A stretch of 64,000 nt of DNA from Lacrimispora xylanolytica (GTDB lineage Bacteria > Bacillota > Clostridia > Lachnospirales > Lachnospiraceae), in contig NZ_CP113524.1 in the NCBI RefSeq assembly GCF_026723765.1, forward strand, positions 4,051,001 to 4,115,000, read 5' to 3'. The notes below the pieces were generated by a model. It ran no database searches. It worked only from the letters and a program-made list of their open reading frames with translations, and was not told where the DNA came from. Numbering within the stretch: the first letter of the stretch is position 1; the number at the start of each line of letters is the position of its first letter. Made by a program: the position numbers and the translations under genes. Shown here in pieces: positions 40,690 to 49,324 of the stretch.

Positions 40690-41550
40690 TTACGCCTTTT
40701 TTCCTACCGGAATCCAGATTTGGCTGACATAATCCTCTTTGGAAGGATCTCCCATGGAATACCATTCTATCTGAGGTCCGTCCATGATCTCATATCCTGA
40801 TGTGGGGAAGAACTCTGTAAATATTCGCTTCCATACCTTTTGCTGACTCTCCGGTAGTTTACCCACGCACTCAAAAATCACGTAGGTGGCTGGAGGAATC
40901 ACCAGTTCCACCATACCTTCTTTTAGCGGCTGGTCAGAACCAGTGGCAATATAGTAATCAAATTCATCATCACTGCAGTTTGCACACACACCAAGGCAGG
41001 CAAGGTCTTCCTTGTCATTGAATCCCAGCACTTCGTCGTAACGGCCGTCTTCCGATAACCGGTCCCACATATCCAGTACTCGTTTGAAATTCTCTCCGCC
41101 GGTAAGAGGGACCCGCTCCTTATAACCGATGACACGAAATCCTTCCAGTTCCTTCACATAATAATTCATAGCTTCTACTCCTTTAATGGTTATTTCAAAT
41201 GAAATGCGGGAATAGGATTTTATCTTTGCCCCGGGCTTTTTCACCTCACTGGGATTCATTCCATGCATGGCATGAAACGCCCTGGCAAAGGAAACCGGAG
41301 ATTCATATCCATACTTAACTGCCACGTCAATGACTCTGGTATCTTCCGTAAGAAGCTCAATGGCAGCCATGGTCATCCGCCTTCTGCGAATGTAATCCCC
41401 AAGTGATACGTCTGCCATATAGGAAAACATGCGTTGAAAGTTAAAGCTGGAGCACAAGGCTATTTTCGCCGCTTCTTCCACCTTGATCTCTCCGGTTAAA
41501 TTGTCTTCAATATATTGAAGCGCTTCATTCATCTTACCAAGCCAGTTCAT
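40690..41550 (-). CDS. AraC-family regulator with GyrI-like effector domain
   Basis: 286 aa from ATG; the preceding TTG is less well placed behind GGAAGGG. Residues about 8-105 form the double helix-turn-helix (IKVEEAAKIALCSSFNFQRMFSY ... VIDVAVKYGYESPVSFARAF). Residues about 120-286 form a GyrI-like small-molecule-binding domain (FRVIGYKERVPLTGG; ending in MGDPSKEDYVSQIWIPV). Relatives such as Rob and BltR bind drugs or amphipathic compounds. No target gene is adjacent in a clear operon. Confidence 0.88.
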   Translation of the reverse strand: MNWLGKMNEALQYIEDNLTGEIKVEEAAKIALCSSFNFQRMFSYMADVSLGDYIRRRRMTMAAIELLTEDTRVIDVAVKYGYESPVSFARAFHAMHGMNPSEVKKPGAKIKSYSRISFEITIKGVEAMNYYVKELEGFRVIGYKERVPLTGGENFKRVLDMWDRLSEDGRYDEVLGFNDKEDLACLGVCANCSDDEFDYYIATGSDQPLKEGMVELVIPPATYVIFECVGKLPESQQKVWKRIFTEFFPTSGYEIMDGPQIEWYSMGDPSKEDYVSQIWIPVGKKA

Positions 41551-41593
41551 CAAATCCCTTCCCCCTCATTTGATATGACCTAAGAATAGCAGA

Positions 41594-41623
41594 AGCCGGG
41601 AGAATTCTCCCGACTTTTTATGC
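41594..41623 (-). terminator. Hairpin at the end of the polyamine operon
   Basis: AGTCGGGAGAATTCTCCCGGCT is a perfect dyad except for one wobble pair, about 30 bp after the aguB stop; the T run is clearer on the plus strand. Confidence 0.55.
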
Positions 41624-41646
41624 ACAAAAAAGTGCCCTTATGTTTT

Positions 41647-42525
41647 TTATTTACCAGCAATGGATTTATACTGCTCCGGTCTCCGATCACGGAATAAGCC
41701 CCAGTTTCTTCTGTCCTGTTTGATCTGGTCAAAATCATAGGTTTCCAATAAAACCCCTTCTTCATCCCTGCCAAACGACTTTAATAACGCACCTGTGCTG
41801 TCTGTTAGAAAGGAGGAACCATAAAATTTAAGAGAAGAGCTTTGGTTTCCATTTTCTTCACAAGGAGTGACTATTTCCTCTCCGATCCGGTTAGCCGCAA
41901 CTACAGGCACAATGTTAGAGGCTGCATGGCCCTGCATACACCGTCTCCAATGCTCCATGCTGTCGCATTCCAGAATGGGCTCACTTCCAATGGCTGTGGG
42001 ATATAAGATGATCTCTGCCCCTAAAAGAGCCAGACATCTGGCTGTCTCCGGGAACCACTGATCCCAGCAAATGCCGATTCCAATGGTGCCATATAAGGTA
42101 TCAAAGACTTTAAAGCCGGTATCTCCCGGAGTAAAGTAAAATTTCTCCTGATAATAATGGTCATCGGGAATGTGGGTCTTTCTGTAAACCCCAAGATTTC
42201 TTCCGTCCCCATCAAGAACTGCCACTGAGTTATACATGGTATTGCCGGAGCGCTCATAAAAGCTGATGGGAAGCACCACAGAAAGCTCCTTTGCAATGGA
42301 TGCAAAATGAGCGATGGCAGGATTTTCTTCTACGGTGGTGGCATAGTCGTAATATTCATACCGCCGCTCCTGACAGAAATAAAGGCGCTCAAACAGCTCT
42401 GGAAGAAGAATTACATTGGCACCTTCTCCTGCTGCCTGCCTAACCAGTTCCTCTGCCCTGGCTATATTCTTATTGATGTCCTGGCAGCATTTCATCTGAA
42501 CCGCTGCAACTGTTACCTTTCTCAT
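41647..42525 (-). CDS. aguB: N-carbamoylputrescine amidohydrolase
   Basis: 292 aa nitrilase-fold enzyme. The Glu-Lys-Cys triad is visible in [17 protein letters not shown] and [29 protein letters not shown] is typical of AguB. It hydrolyses N-carbamoylputrescine to putrescine, ammonia and carbon dioxide. It is last in the six-gene polyamine operon. Its first 56 nt overlap the end of aguA in another frame, with AAAGGAG inside aguA as its ribosome binding site. Confidence 0.94.
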   Translation of the reverse strand: MRKVTVAAVQMKCCQDINKNIARAEELVRQAAGEGANVILLPELFERLYFCQERRYEYYDYATTVEENPAIAHFASIAKELSVVLPISFYERSGNTMYNSVAVLDGDGRNLGVYRKTHIPDDHYYQEKFYFTPGDTGFKVFDTLYGTIGIGICWDQWFPETARCLALLGAEIILYPTAIGSEPILECDSMEHWRRCMQGHAASNIVPVVAANRIGEEIVTPCEENGNQSSSLKFYGSSFLTDSTGALLKSFGRDEEGVLLETYDFDQIKQDRRNWGLFRDRRPEQYKSIAGK

Positions 42526-43630
42526 GCACGTCTCCTTTTGGAATCTGCTGGGTGATGCAGTGAATGTTGCCTCCCCCTACTATAATATCTCTTGCAAATA
42601 TGGGATAAATCTTTCGTTCCGGAAAACAATCCCCTAAAATCTTAAGAGCCATGGAATCATTCTCATCTCCAAACTGAGGAACAATGACCCCTCCGTTTGA
42701 AAGATAGAAGTTTACATAGCTGGCGGCCAGACGCTCTCCTGGCTCTCTGGTATCCTCTCCCGGCTCAAAGGTGAAGCCACAAAGCTCCTCCGGTTTGATA
42801 CATACCGGCATCTTGGGAATAGGAAGCTTATGGACGATAAAATGCTTTCCCCTCGCATCTGTCTCCTCTTCCAATACCTTTAAATCAGCAAGAGACATCT
42901 CATACTGAGGATCCCTCTCATCATCGGTCCAGGCTAAGACAACTTCTCCCGGGCGGACAAAGGCACAGACATTGTCCACGTGCTCATTGGTTTCATCCTG
43001 ATAAATTCCATAGGGAAGCCAGATAATCTTTTTCCCTCCCAGATAAAGTTTCAGCTGCTCTTCAATCTCCTTCTTTGTTAAGGAAGGGTTTCGTCCCGGG
43101 CTTAAAAGGCAACGCTCTGTTACCAGTATGGTTCCCTGCCCATCGGAATGAATGGAGCCACCTTCCAGAACAAAATGTCTGGCATCGTATGTCTCATACC
43201 CATAGGCATCCAGGAATCTTGCTGCTAAAAGCTCATCCTTTTTCCAGTCCGCATAAAGACCGTCATACTCTCCGCCCCAGGCGTTAAACTGCCAGTCAAC
43301 GCCCCTGACCTGTCCATAATCGTTTCTTACAAAGGTTGGGCCTGTATCCCTTGCCCAGGCATCATCAGACTCCATAAGAACCACCTCGATCCGGTCAGAA
43401 AGCATCTCTCTGGCAGAATCTATTGTCTCTGCTTCTGCCAGCATGATCACATGCTCACTGTCTGCAATGGCCTCTGCAATCTTTACAAATGCCTTTCTGG
43501 CCTCCCTGGCATCAAAGGGCCAGGATCCCGGCCTTTTCGGCCATATCATGATACAGCCGTCATGGGGCTCAAATTCTCCTGGCATATAAAATCCGTCCTC
43601 TGCCGGAAGACTTGTCAGTCGTTTCATCAT
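42470..43630 (-). CDS. aguA: Agmatine deiminase
   Basis: 386 aa, a guanidino-group-modifying enzyme. Conserved elements include [62 protein letters not shown] and the catalytic Cys in [13 protein letters not shown]. It converts agmatine to N-carbamoylputrescine. The protein carries about 22 extra residues after the usual end because the frame continues into aguB. An ATG-ATG pair marks the start. Confidence 0.94.
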   Translation of the reverse strand: MMKRLTSLPAEDGFYMPGEFEPHDGCIMIWPKRPGSWPFDAREARKAFVKIAEAIADSEHVIMLAEAETIDSAREMLSDRIEVVLMESDDAWARDTGPTFVRNDYGQVRGVDWQFNAWGGEYDGLYADWKKDELLAARFLDAYGYETYDARHFVLEGGSIHSDGQGTILVTERCLLSPGRNPSLTKKEIEEQLKLYLGGKKIIWLPYGIYQDETNEHVDNVCAFVRPGEVVLAWTDDERDPQYEMSLADLKVLEEETDARGKHFIVHKLPIPKMPVCIKPEELCGFTFEPGEDTREPGERLAASYVNFYLSNGGVIVPQFGDENDSMALKILGDCFPERKIYPIFARDIIVGGGNIHCITQQIPKGDVHEKGNSCSGSDEMLPGHQ

Positions 43631-43653
43631 TCTTATCCTCTTACTTTATGGTC

Positions 43654-44775
43654 TTAAGACAATCTGTTCTTAAAATCTTCGTATCCGAACTCTTTTACCA
43701 CACGGCACTCCCCAGTTTGATCCATAACAGCAATGGAAGGGAGGGGCATCCCGTTAAAGGTATTATTTTTCACCATGGAATAGATGGCCATGTCCATAAA
43801 ATAAAGCTTATCTCCCGGCTTAATCTCCTGGTCAAAGGAATAATCTCCGATTACGTCTCCAGCCAGACAGGTGCAGGAAGAAAGGCGGTAAGTGTAGGGC
43901 TTTTCTCCTGGTTGTCCGCTGTCCTTAAGGGGCGGACGATAAGGCATTTCCAACACATCAGGCATATGGCAGGAGGCAGATGCATCTAAGATCAGAGTCT
44001 TTATTCCATTGTCTACCACATCCATAACCTCTGTCACCAGATACCCGGCATTCAATGCAACCGCTTCTCCTGGCTCTAAATAAACTTTAACCCCATACTT
44101 ATCCTGCATGTGTCTGATGCAGGATTCCAGAAGCTCTAAATCGTAATCCTCTCTGGTAATGTGGTGTCCGCCTCCCAAATTCAACCAGGAAAGTCCCTTT
44201 AAGTACTTGCCAAACTTTTCTTCCACCGCATCCAATGTCTTTTTTAAGTCATCCGAGTTCTGCTCACATAAGGTATGAAAATGAAGGCCGGAAAGATAAG
44301 GCAGCCATTCTTCCTTAAAGTTCTCTTTCGTAACTCCAAGTCTGGAGCCAGGAGCGCAGGGATCGTAGATGGCATGATCCTCCTGAGTGGAGCATTCCGG
44401 GTTGATCCTCATGCCCACACTCACTCCTTCTAAAGAATCCTTGTGCTTTTCCAGCTGAGAAAAGGAGTTAAATACCATATGGTCACAGATCTTAACAAGC
44501 TCCTTTACATCCTCTTCCTTATAAGCAGGAGCAAACACATGGTTTTCCAGTCCCATCTCTTCTTTCCCAAGCCTTGCTTCAAACAGTCCGCTGGCTGTAG
44601 TCCCGTCGATGTATTTCCCAATGAGGGGGTATTCGGCAAAGCAGGAAAATGCTTTCTGGGCTAAAAGAATGGTACAGCCGGTATTGTCCTTCACCCGCTT
44701 TAACACCCTTAAATTCTCTTCCAGTTTCCCTTCATCGACCACATAGCAGGGAGTCTTTAAATCTTCTATTCTCAT
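43654..44775 (-). CDS. nspC: Carboxynorspermidine/carboxyspermidine decarboxylase
   Basis: 373 aa from ATG (the GTG just before it directly abuts the upstream stop). It is a fold-III PLP enzyme: Lys in LLAQKAFSCFAEYPLIG, glycine-rich LNLGGGHHITRED, YLEPGEAVALNAGYLV, and the dimer motif SCTCLAGDVIGDY with catalytic Cys. It decarboxylates carboxyspermidine to spermidine, or carboxynorspermidine to norspermidine. It pairs with the adjacent dehydrogenase. Confidence 0.93.
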   Translation of the reverse strand: MRIEDLKTPCYVVDEGKLEENLRVLKRVKDNTGCTILLAQKAFSCFAEYPLIGKYIDGTTASGLFEARLGKEEMGLENHVFAPAYKEEDVKELVKICDHMVFNSFSQLEKHKDSLEGVSVGMRINPECSTQEDHAIYDPCAPGSRLGVTKENFKEEWLPYLSGLHFHTLCEQNSDDLKKTLDAVEEKFGKYLKGLSWLNLGGGHHITREDYDLELLESCIRHMQDKYGVKVYLEPGEAVALNAGYLVTEVMDVVDNGIKTLILDASASCHMPDVLEMPYRPPLKDSGQPGEKPYTYRLSSCTCLAGDVIGDYSFDQEIKPGDKLYFMDMAIYSMVKNNTFNGMPLPSIAVMDQTGECRVVKEFGYEDFKNRLS

Positions 44776-44778
44776 CAC

Positions 44779-46053
44779 TTATTCCGCTTTCCATACTGTA
44801 ACAGTTTCCGGGTTTTCACAAACTACCCATGGAAGGCCCCATTTGTTTAAAGCCTCCATGTATGGATCTGGATCAAACTCTTCCACATTGAATACGCCAG
44901 GCTTTCTCCACTGTCCGGTCACTAACATCATTGAACCGATCATAGCTGGAACTCCGGTGGTATAAGAAATGGCCTGAGACTCTACCTCTTTATAACATTC
45001 CTGATGGTCACATACATTGTAGATGTAGATGGTCTTTTCCTTGCCATCCTTGACTCCAGTGAAAATACAGCCGATGTTTGTCTTACCAACGGTTCTTGGT
45101 CCCAGAGATGCAGGATCTGGTAACAGAGCCTTTAAGAACTGAATGGGAACGATCTCCTGTCCATTAAACTCAATGGGAGAGGTAGAAAGCATGCCTACAT
45201 TCTCCAGACATTTCATGTGTGTTAAATAGCTTTGTCCAAAGGTCATAAAGAAACGGATCCGCTTTACTCCTGGGATGTTCTTTGCCAGAGATTCAATCTC
45301 TTCGTGATGGAGTAAGTACATGTCCTTTTCTCCAACCTCCGGGAAGTTATATTTGGATTTATACTCCATGGGTTCTGTCTCTACCCAGTGGCCGTTCTCC
45401 CAGTAAGAGCCGTTTGCAGAAACTTCCCTTAAGTTGATTTCCGGGTTAAAGTTGGTTGCAAATGGATATCCATGGTCGCCGCCGTTGCAGTCTAAGATAT
45501 CAATGGTATGAATTTCATCAAAATAATGCTTTAAGGCGTAAGCGGAAAATACACTGGTAACGCCTGGGTCAAAGCCAGTTCCAAGAAGAGCGGTAAGTCC
45601 GGCCTGTTCAAAGCGTTCTTTATAATCCCACTGCCAGGAATAATCAAAGTAAGCGGTAAAGCCAAGATCCTTACAGCGTTTCTCATAGATTTCACGCCAC
45701 TGAGGATCATCCGTATTCTCCGGCTCAAAGTTAGCAGTATCGATGTAGTGGACTCCTGCCTTTAAGCAGGCATCCATGATGGTTAAATCCTGATAAGGAA
45801 GGGCCACATTTAAAACAGCATCCGGATGGTAGGATTTAATCAGCTCCACTACCTCATCTACATTGTCAGCATCGACCTTTGCAGTCTCAATCTTAGTGCT
45901 TGTCTTTCCTTCCAGCTTTTCCTTTAAGGCATCACATTTTTCCTTGGTTCTGCTTGCGATACAGATGTCTGTAAACACCTCGCTGTTCTGACAGCATTTC
46001 TGAATTGCTACAGAGGCAACGCCTCCACATCCAATAACTAATAATCTGCTCAT
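44779..46053 (-). CDS. Carboxynorspermidine/carboxyspermidine dehydrogenase (saccharopine dehydrogenase family)
   Basis: 424 aa. The N-terminal Rossmann motif is VIGCGGVASVAIQKC. Conserved blocks are VLNVALPYQDLTIMDACLKAGVHYIDTAN, GTGFDPGVTSVFSAYA and DILDCNGGDHGYPFATNFNPEINLREVSA. In this family, aspartate semialdehyde is condensed with putrescine and reduced by NADPH to carboxyspermidine. The start overlaps the speE stop as ATGA and the stop abuts nspC, so translation is tightly coupled. Confidence 0.92.
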   Translation of the reverse strand: MSRLLVIGCGGVASVAIQKCCQNSEVFTDICIASRTKEKCDALKEKLEGKTSTKIETAKVDADNVDEVVELIKSYHPDAVLNVALPYQDLTIMDACLKAGVHYIDTANFEPENTDDPQWREIYEKRCKDLGFTAYFDYSWQWDYKERFEQAGLTALLGTGFDPGVTSVFSAYALKHYFDEIHTIDILDCNGGDHGYPFATNFNPEINLREVSANGSYWENGHWVETEPMEYKSKYNFPEVGEKDMYLLHHEEIESLAKNIPGVKRIRFFMTFGQSYLTHMKCLENVGMLSTSPIEFNGQEIVPIQFLKALLPDPASLGPRTVGKTNIGCIFTGVKDGKEKTIYIYNVCDHQECYKEVESQAISYTTGVPAMIGSMMLVTGQWRKPGVFNVEEFDPDPYMEALNKWGLPWVVCENPETVTVWKAE

Positions 46054-46907
46054 TCTTTTTCCTCCTCTTCCAGTAAATCTTCTACATATTTGGGCAGCAT
46101 GAATGCTCCCATATGAAGATTCGCGGTATAATACCAGGTCTCTATTTTTAATTTTTTCCAGTTTTCCGGTTTAAAATCATTGATCGGGTGATACTTTTTT
46201 GATGCAAAACCAAAGAGCCAGTAGCCAGACGGACAAGTGGGAATATGAGCCTGGTACACCCGGCTGATGGGGAAGGAACGGTATACCTTCCGGTGCATGC
46301 TCCGGCAGGCGTCCTCATCTTCATCGTAGAAGGGGCTTCCATGCTGATACACCATGATTCCATCACTTTTTAACGCCTTATAACAGCTGCCGTAAAACTC
46401 CTTGGTAAACAGCCCTTCCGTATGCCCAAAGGGGTCTGTGGAATCGTTGATGATCAGATCGTATTCCTCTTTTTTATTTCTTAAGAATCGCAGACCATCG
46501 TCATAATAGACCTTAACCCTTGGATCCGAAAGTCCGCATGCCACCTCAGGAAAGATGTCCCTGCACACGTCTACAAACAGCTTATCCGTCTCAACCACAT
46601 CAATGGATTCAATGGAAGAATACTGTAACAGCTCCTTTGCCACACCGCCGTCTCCTCCACCGATGATCAGCACGCGCTTCACGCATGGGTGAACTGCCAT
46701 GGGAACATGGGTCACCATCTCATCGTATATAAATTCGTCCTTTTCTGAAAAAACAATGTCTCCGTCTAAAGCCACGAATTTTCCAAATTCCTCTGACTCA
46801 AACACGTCGATTCTCTGATATTCACTTTCTCCGGAAAAAAGCTGCTTGTCAATCCGGACAGAAAGCTTCACGTTTGAAGTATGCAGTTCAGAAAACCATA
46901 TCTCCAT
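46050..46907 (-). CDS. speE: Spermidine synthase (polyamine aminopropyltransferase)
   Basis: 285 aa from the ATG giving MEIWFSELHTSNVKLSVRID; the earlier GTG lies directly on the ribosome binding site. It has SAM-type Rossmann motifs GGGDGGVAKELLQY and the catalytic INDSTDPFGHTEGLFT. It transfers an aminopropyl group from decarboxylated SAM to putrescine. No SAM decarboxylase (speD) is in this operon, and the carboxyspermidine route is present as well, so its donor supply or real product is an open question. Confidence 0.92.
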   Translation of the reverse strand: MEIWFSELHTSNVKLSVRIDKQLFSGESEYQRIDVFESEEFGKFVALDGDIVFSEKDEFIYDEMVTHVPMAVHPCVKRVLIIGGGDGGVAKELLQYSSIESIDVVETDKLFVDVCRDIFPEVACGLSDPRVKVYYDDGLRFLRNKKEEYDLIINDSTDPFGHTEGLFTKEFYGSCYKALKSDGIMVYQHGSPFYDEDEDACRSMHRKVYRSFPISRVYQAHIPTCPSGYWLFGFASKKYHPINDFKPENWKKLKIETWYYTANLHMGAFMLPKYVEDLLEEEEKE

Positions 46908-46940
46908 CTTTCCCACTCTCCTCTCTCCATGGAAGTTTTA

Positions 46941-48389
46941 TTATTTTAGTACCATCAGATGTTCCACTGCCGGATCTTCCGTTCCCTGCATGGAGCATCC
47001 CTTTTCTTTTGCATAAATGATATATTCCACAATTTCCTCTGTAATTCTCTCCCCTGGTGCTAAAATGGGGATTCCCGGAGGATAGCACATAACAAATTCT
47101 CCGCTGATCTTACCTGCGGCTTCTTTTACAGGCACCGATACCTTACTGGAGTAAAATGCCTTCTGAGGAGAAATTTCCACCTTGGGTGCTATGTATTCTC
47201 CTGAGAGCATTCCGCTCCGGTCCTTTTTATAAAGCCGTTCAATATCAGCCAGAGCACCTACAAGGCGCTCAATATCCTGAATCCTGTCCCCGATGGAAAT
47301 GTAAGCCAGAATGTTGCAGATATCTCCAAATTCAATCTGAATATCATATTCATCCCGAAGCAGGTCATAAACCTCAATGCCGGCAAGACCGATGCCAAGG
47401 GTATAGATGGAAAGCTTTGTCACATCATAATCAAAGATGCTGGTGCCGTTGATTAAATCTCTTCCATACGCATAATATCCCCCGATGGAATTAATCTCTT
47501 CCCTGGCATACTCTGCCATTTCTACCACCTTTTGAAAGGACTCCTCACCACGAAGAGCCAAGTTCCTTCTTGAGATATCAAGGCTTGATAATAAGAGATA
47601 GGAAGCACTTGTGGTCTGAGTCAAGTTAATGATCTGGCGGACATAATCCCCATTCACACCCTCATTGATCAGGAGCATGGAGCTTTGTGTCAGGCTTCCC
47701 CCTGATTTGTGCATGGATACTGCCGCCATATCTGCGCCTGCTGCCATGCCGGACACCGGAAGTCCTTTCCCAAAGTATAGATGGGTACCATGGGCCTCAT
47801 CAGCCAGCACTTTCATTCCATGGGCATGAGCCAAGGTTACAATGGAACGCATATCGGAGCAGATTCCATAGTAGGTGGGATTATTAACAAGAACTGCCAC
47901 TGCATCCGGATTCTCCATAATAGCCTTCTCCACCTGGCTGATTTCCATTCCAAGAGAAATACCTAAGGTACTGTTTACCTCCGGGTTTACATAAACAGGA
48001 ATTGCTCCGCAAATAACAAGTGCGTTAATGGCACTTTTGTGAACATTTCTTGGAAGTATGATTTTATCCCCTGCCTTACAGACAGATAAAATCATGCTCT
48101 GAACCGCTGAAGTGGTACCACCTACCATTAAAAAAGCATCGGCTGCTCCAAAGGCTCTGGCTGCCAGCTCTTCTGCATCACGGATAACGGATACCGGGTG
48201 ACATAAATTATCAAGGGGCTTCATGGAATTAACATCAAGCCCTACACATTTTTCTCCCAAAAGCTGAGCCAGTTCGGGGTTTCCCCTTCCCCTTTTATGC
48301 CCAGGCACATCAAAAGGAACCACCCTTTTCTTCCTGAATGTTTCCAGCGCTTCATAAATCGGCGCTCTTTTTTGATCTTCTTTGTTCAT
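46941..48389 (-). CDS. speA: Arginine decarboxylase, fold type I (Orn/Lys/Arg decarboxylase class)
   Basis: 482 aa, the short Firmicute SpeA. It contains PFDVPGHKRGRG, FLMVGGTTSAVQSMILSV, PRNVHKSAINALVICGA, VLADEAHGTHLYF (PLP Asp) and AAVSMHKSGGSLTQSS (Schiff-base Lys). A small C-terminal decarboxylase domain with CYPPGIPILAPGE follows. Members decarboxylate arginine, lysine or ornithine; the downstream aguA and aguB make arginine to agmatine by far the most likely. GGAGAGG precedes the ATG. It is the first gene of the polyamine operon. Confidence 0.93.
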   Translation of the reverse strand: MNKEDQKRAPIYEALETFRKKRVVPFDVPGHKRGRGNPELAQLLGEKCVGLDVNSMKPLDNLCHPVSVIRDAEELAARAFGAADAFLMVGGTTSAVQSMILSVCKAGDKIILPRNVHKSAINALVICGAIPVYVNPEVNSTLGISLGMEISQVEKAIMENPDAVAVLVNNPTYYGICSDMRSIVTLAHAHGMKVLADEAHGTHLYFGKGLPVSGMAAGADMAAVSMHKSGGSLTQSSMLLINEGVNGDYVRQIINLTQTTSASYLLLSSLDISRRNLALRGEESFQKVVEMAEYAREEINSIGGYYAYGRDLINGTSIFDYDVTKLSIYTLGIGLAGIEVYDLLRDEYDIQIEFGDICNILAYISIGDRIQDIERLVGALADIERLYKKDRSGMLSGEYIAPKVEISPQKAFYSSKVSVPVKEAAGKISGEFVMCYPPGIPILAPGERITEEIVEYIIYAKEKGCSMQGTEDPAVEHLMVLK

Positions 48390-48397
48390 ACGGCAAT

Positions 48398-48517
48398 TTA
48401 CCTCTCCTTCGTCACATTCTTGGGAAGCGCCTTTTGGGGCGTTTTAACACACAAAAAAGGCAGGTGACCGTACATCACCTGCCTGAAAATCTCATGAATG
48501 ATTATGGAAACGGGCAT
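48398..48517 (-). CDS. Possible leader peptide (upstream ORF) of speA
   Basis: 39 codons starting MPVSIIIHEIFRQVMYGHLP, with GGAGG 5 nt before the ATG. The ORF runs through the leader terminator hairpin, and its TAA lies inside the speA ribosome binding site, 9 nt before the speA start. A ribosome on it would disrupt the terminator. It resembles nothing I recognise. The ORF may be fortuitous, but its placement is what a translation-coupled attenuator would need. Confidence 0.4.
   Translation of the reverse strand: MPVSIIIHEIFRQVMYGHLPFLCVKTPQKALPKNVTKER
48458..48484 (-). terminator. Terminator (attenuator) in the speA leader
   Basis: On the minus strand AGGCAGGTGA and TCACCTGCCT pair around a TGTACGG loop, followed by TTTTTTG, between the structured domain and speA. 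Confidence 0.85.
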
Positions 48518-48537
48518 GAAGCCCTCCAATTTTTCAT

Positions 48538-48765
48538 GACAATTATCGTTTTCGAGTCTACATAGCAAATATATTGTCCCTGCTATTATTGATCGTTTCA
48601 CAAGATGATGTGCATTTGCACTGATTATAAAGTAATCAACTTATAAAATTTGAGCTTCTAACTCAATCAATAATGTGGTTTCCCACGCTCGGCAGCCGAC
48701 CCGCCTGTCCGTCTGGGCTTAACTTCATAAGAAGTGGTCGATATTTGCATGAAAACGATAATGTC
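48538..48765 (-). promoter_or_regulatory. Structured leader RNA domain of the polyamine operon, class not recognised
   Basis: The ends pair over a long distance: GACATTATCGTTTTC and ATGCAAATAT (48741-48765) with their complements at 48538-48572, one bulge and one asymmetric internal loop. Inside, a second stem ATTATTGATTG (48664-48674) pairs with 48585-48595, and GTGC/GCAC and UCGG/CCGA hairpins are present. The domain of about 228 nt is followed by a terminator, the layout of a riboswitch or protein-binding attenuator. I could not match it to a known riboswitch. Confidence 0.6.
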
Positions 48766-48783
48766 TCTTCATACTGGGAAAAA

Positions 48784-48812
48784 GAATAACATATTTTGCA
48801 GTTTCATGTCAA
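48784..48812 (-). promoter_or_regulatory. Promoter of the speA leader and polyamine operon
   Basis: TTGACA (48807-48812) and TTATTC (48784-48789) with a 17-bp spacer on the minus strand; predicted start near 48777. Confidence 0.6.
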
Positions 48813-48847
48813 CAAATTTTTTGTGAATTTTTGTTTAGAATGGAAAC

Positions 48848-48892
48848 AGCCGCTGACTGAGAACGTCTACTATTTCTCAGACAGCGGCTGAT
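48848..48892 (-). terminator. Terminator after spoIIID
   Basis: CAGCCGCTG-CTGAGAA pairs with TTCTCAG-CAGCGGCTG around an ATAGTAGACG-type loop; TTTCC follows on the minus strand. Confidence 0.7.
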
Positions 48893-48907
48893 CCTCTACC
48901 CATTTTT

Positions 48908-49183
48908 TCAAGAATTCTTTTTACTGCACATCTGCAAACGATGTTGATACTTTTCCTTGGTGGCTAGGCCGCCCCTGATGTGGCGCTCGGACTTGTTAAT
49001 GTCCAGGATCACCCTGGCCCGGGCTGCCAGGGATGGATTGATGTGTTCTAAGCGGTCCGTTACATCTTTATGTACCGTTGATTTGGAGATACCAAACTTC
49101 TTCGCTGTCTGCCTCACGGTCGCATGATAGTCTATGATGTAGTTGGCGATCGCAACCGCGCGTTCCTCAATATATTCCTTCAA
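48908..49183 (-). CDS. spoIIID: Sporulation transcriptional regulator SpoIIID
   Basis: 91 aa. The start is TTG, 7 nt after AGGGGG. The helix-turn-helix ATVRQTAKKFGISKSTVHKDVTDRL and the basic HIRGGLATKEKYQH tail are diagnostic. SpoIIID adjusts mother-cell gene expression after SigE activation. A SigE-like promoter (TTCATACTT, 13 bp, CATAAGTA) may lie at about 49215-49245 on the minus strand, but it is only an approximate match. Confidence 0.95.
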   Translation of the reverse strand: MKEYIEERAVAIANYIIDYHATVRQTAKKFGISKSTVHKDVTDRLEHINPSLAARARVILDINKSERHIRGGLATKEKYQHRLQMCSKKNS

Positions 49184-49324
49184 GAAAATCCCCCTGCTAG
49201 GACGTTTTTACATACTTATGCAGGTTGTGTAACAAGTATGAATGGGTTGCAACGTATTTCTTAAATCAAATCATAATCTTTTTGAATCTTTCAAAAAAAT
49301 TCCATACAATTCCTTTTATTCCAG

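Noticed and set aside
48538..48765. 6S RNA, SRP RNA or tmRNA as identity of the speA leader domain
   Set aside because: The long-range closing stem first suggested 6S RNA, but the interior is multibranched and a terminator with a downstream gene follows. No SRP or tmRNA signature is present.
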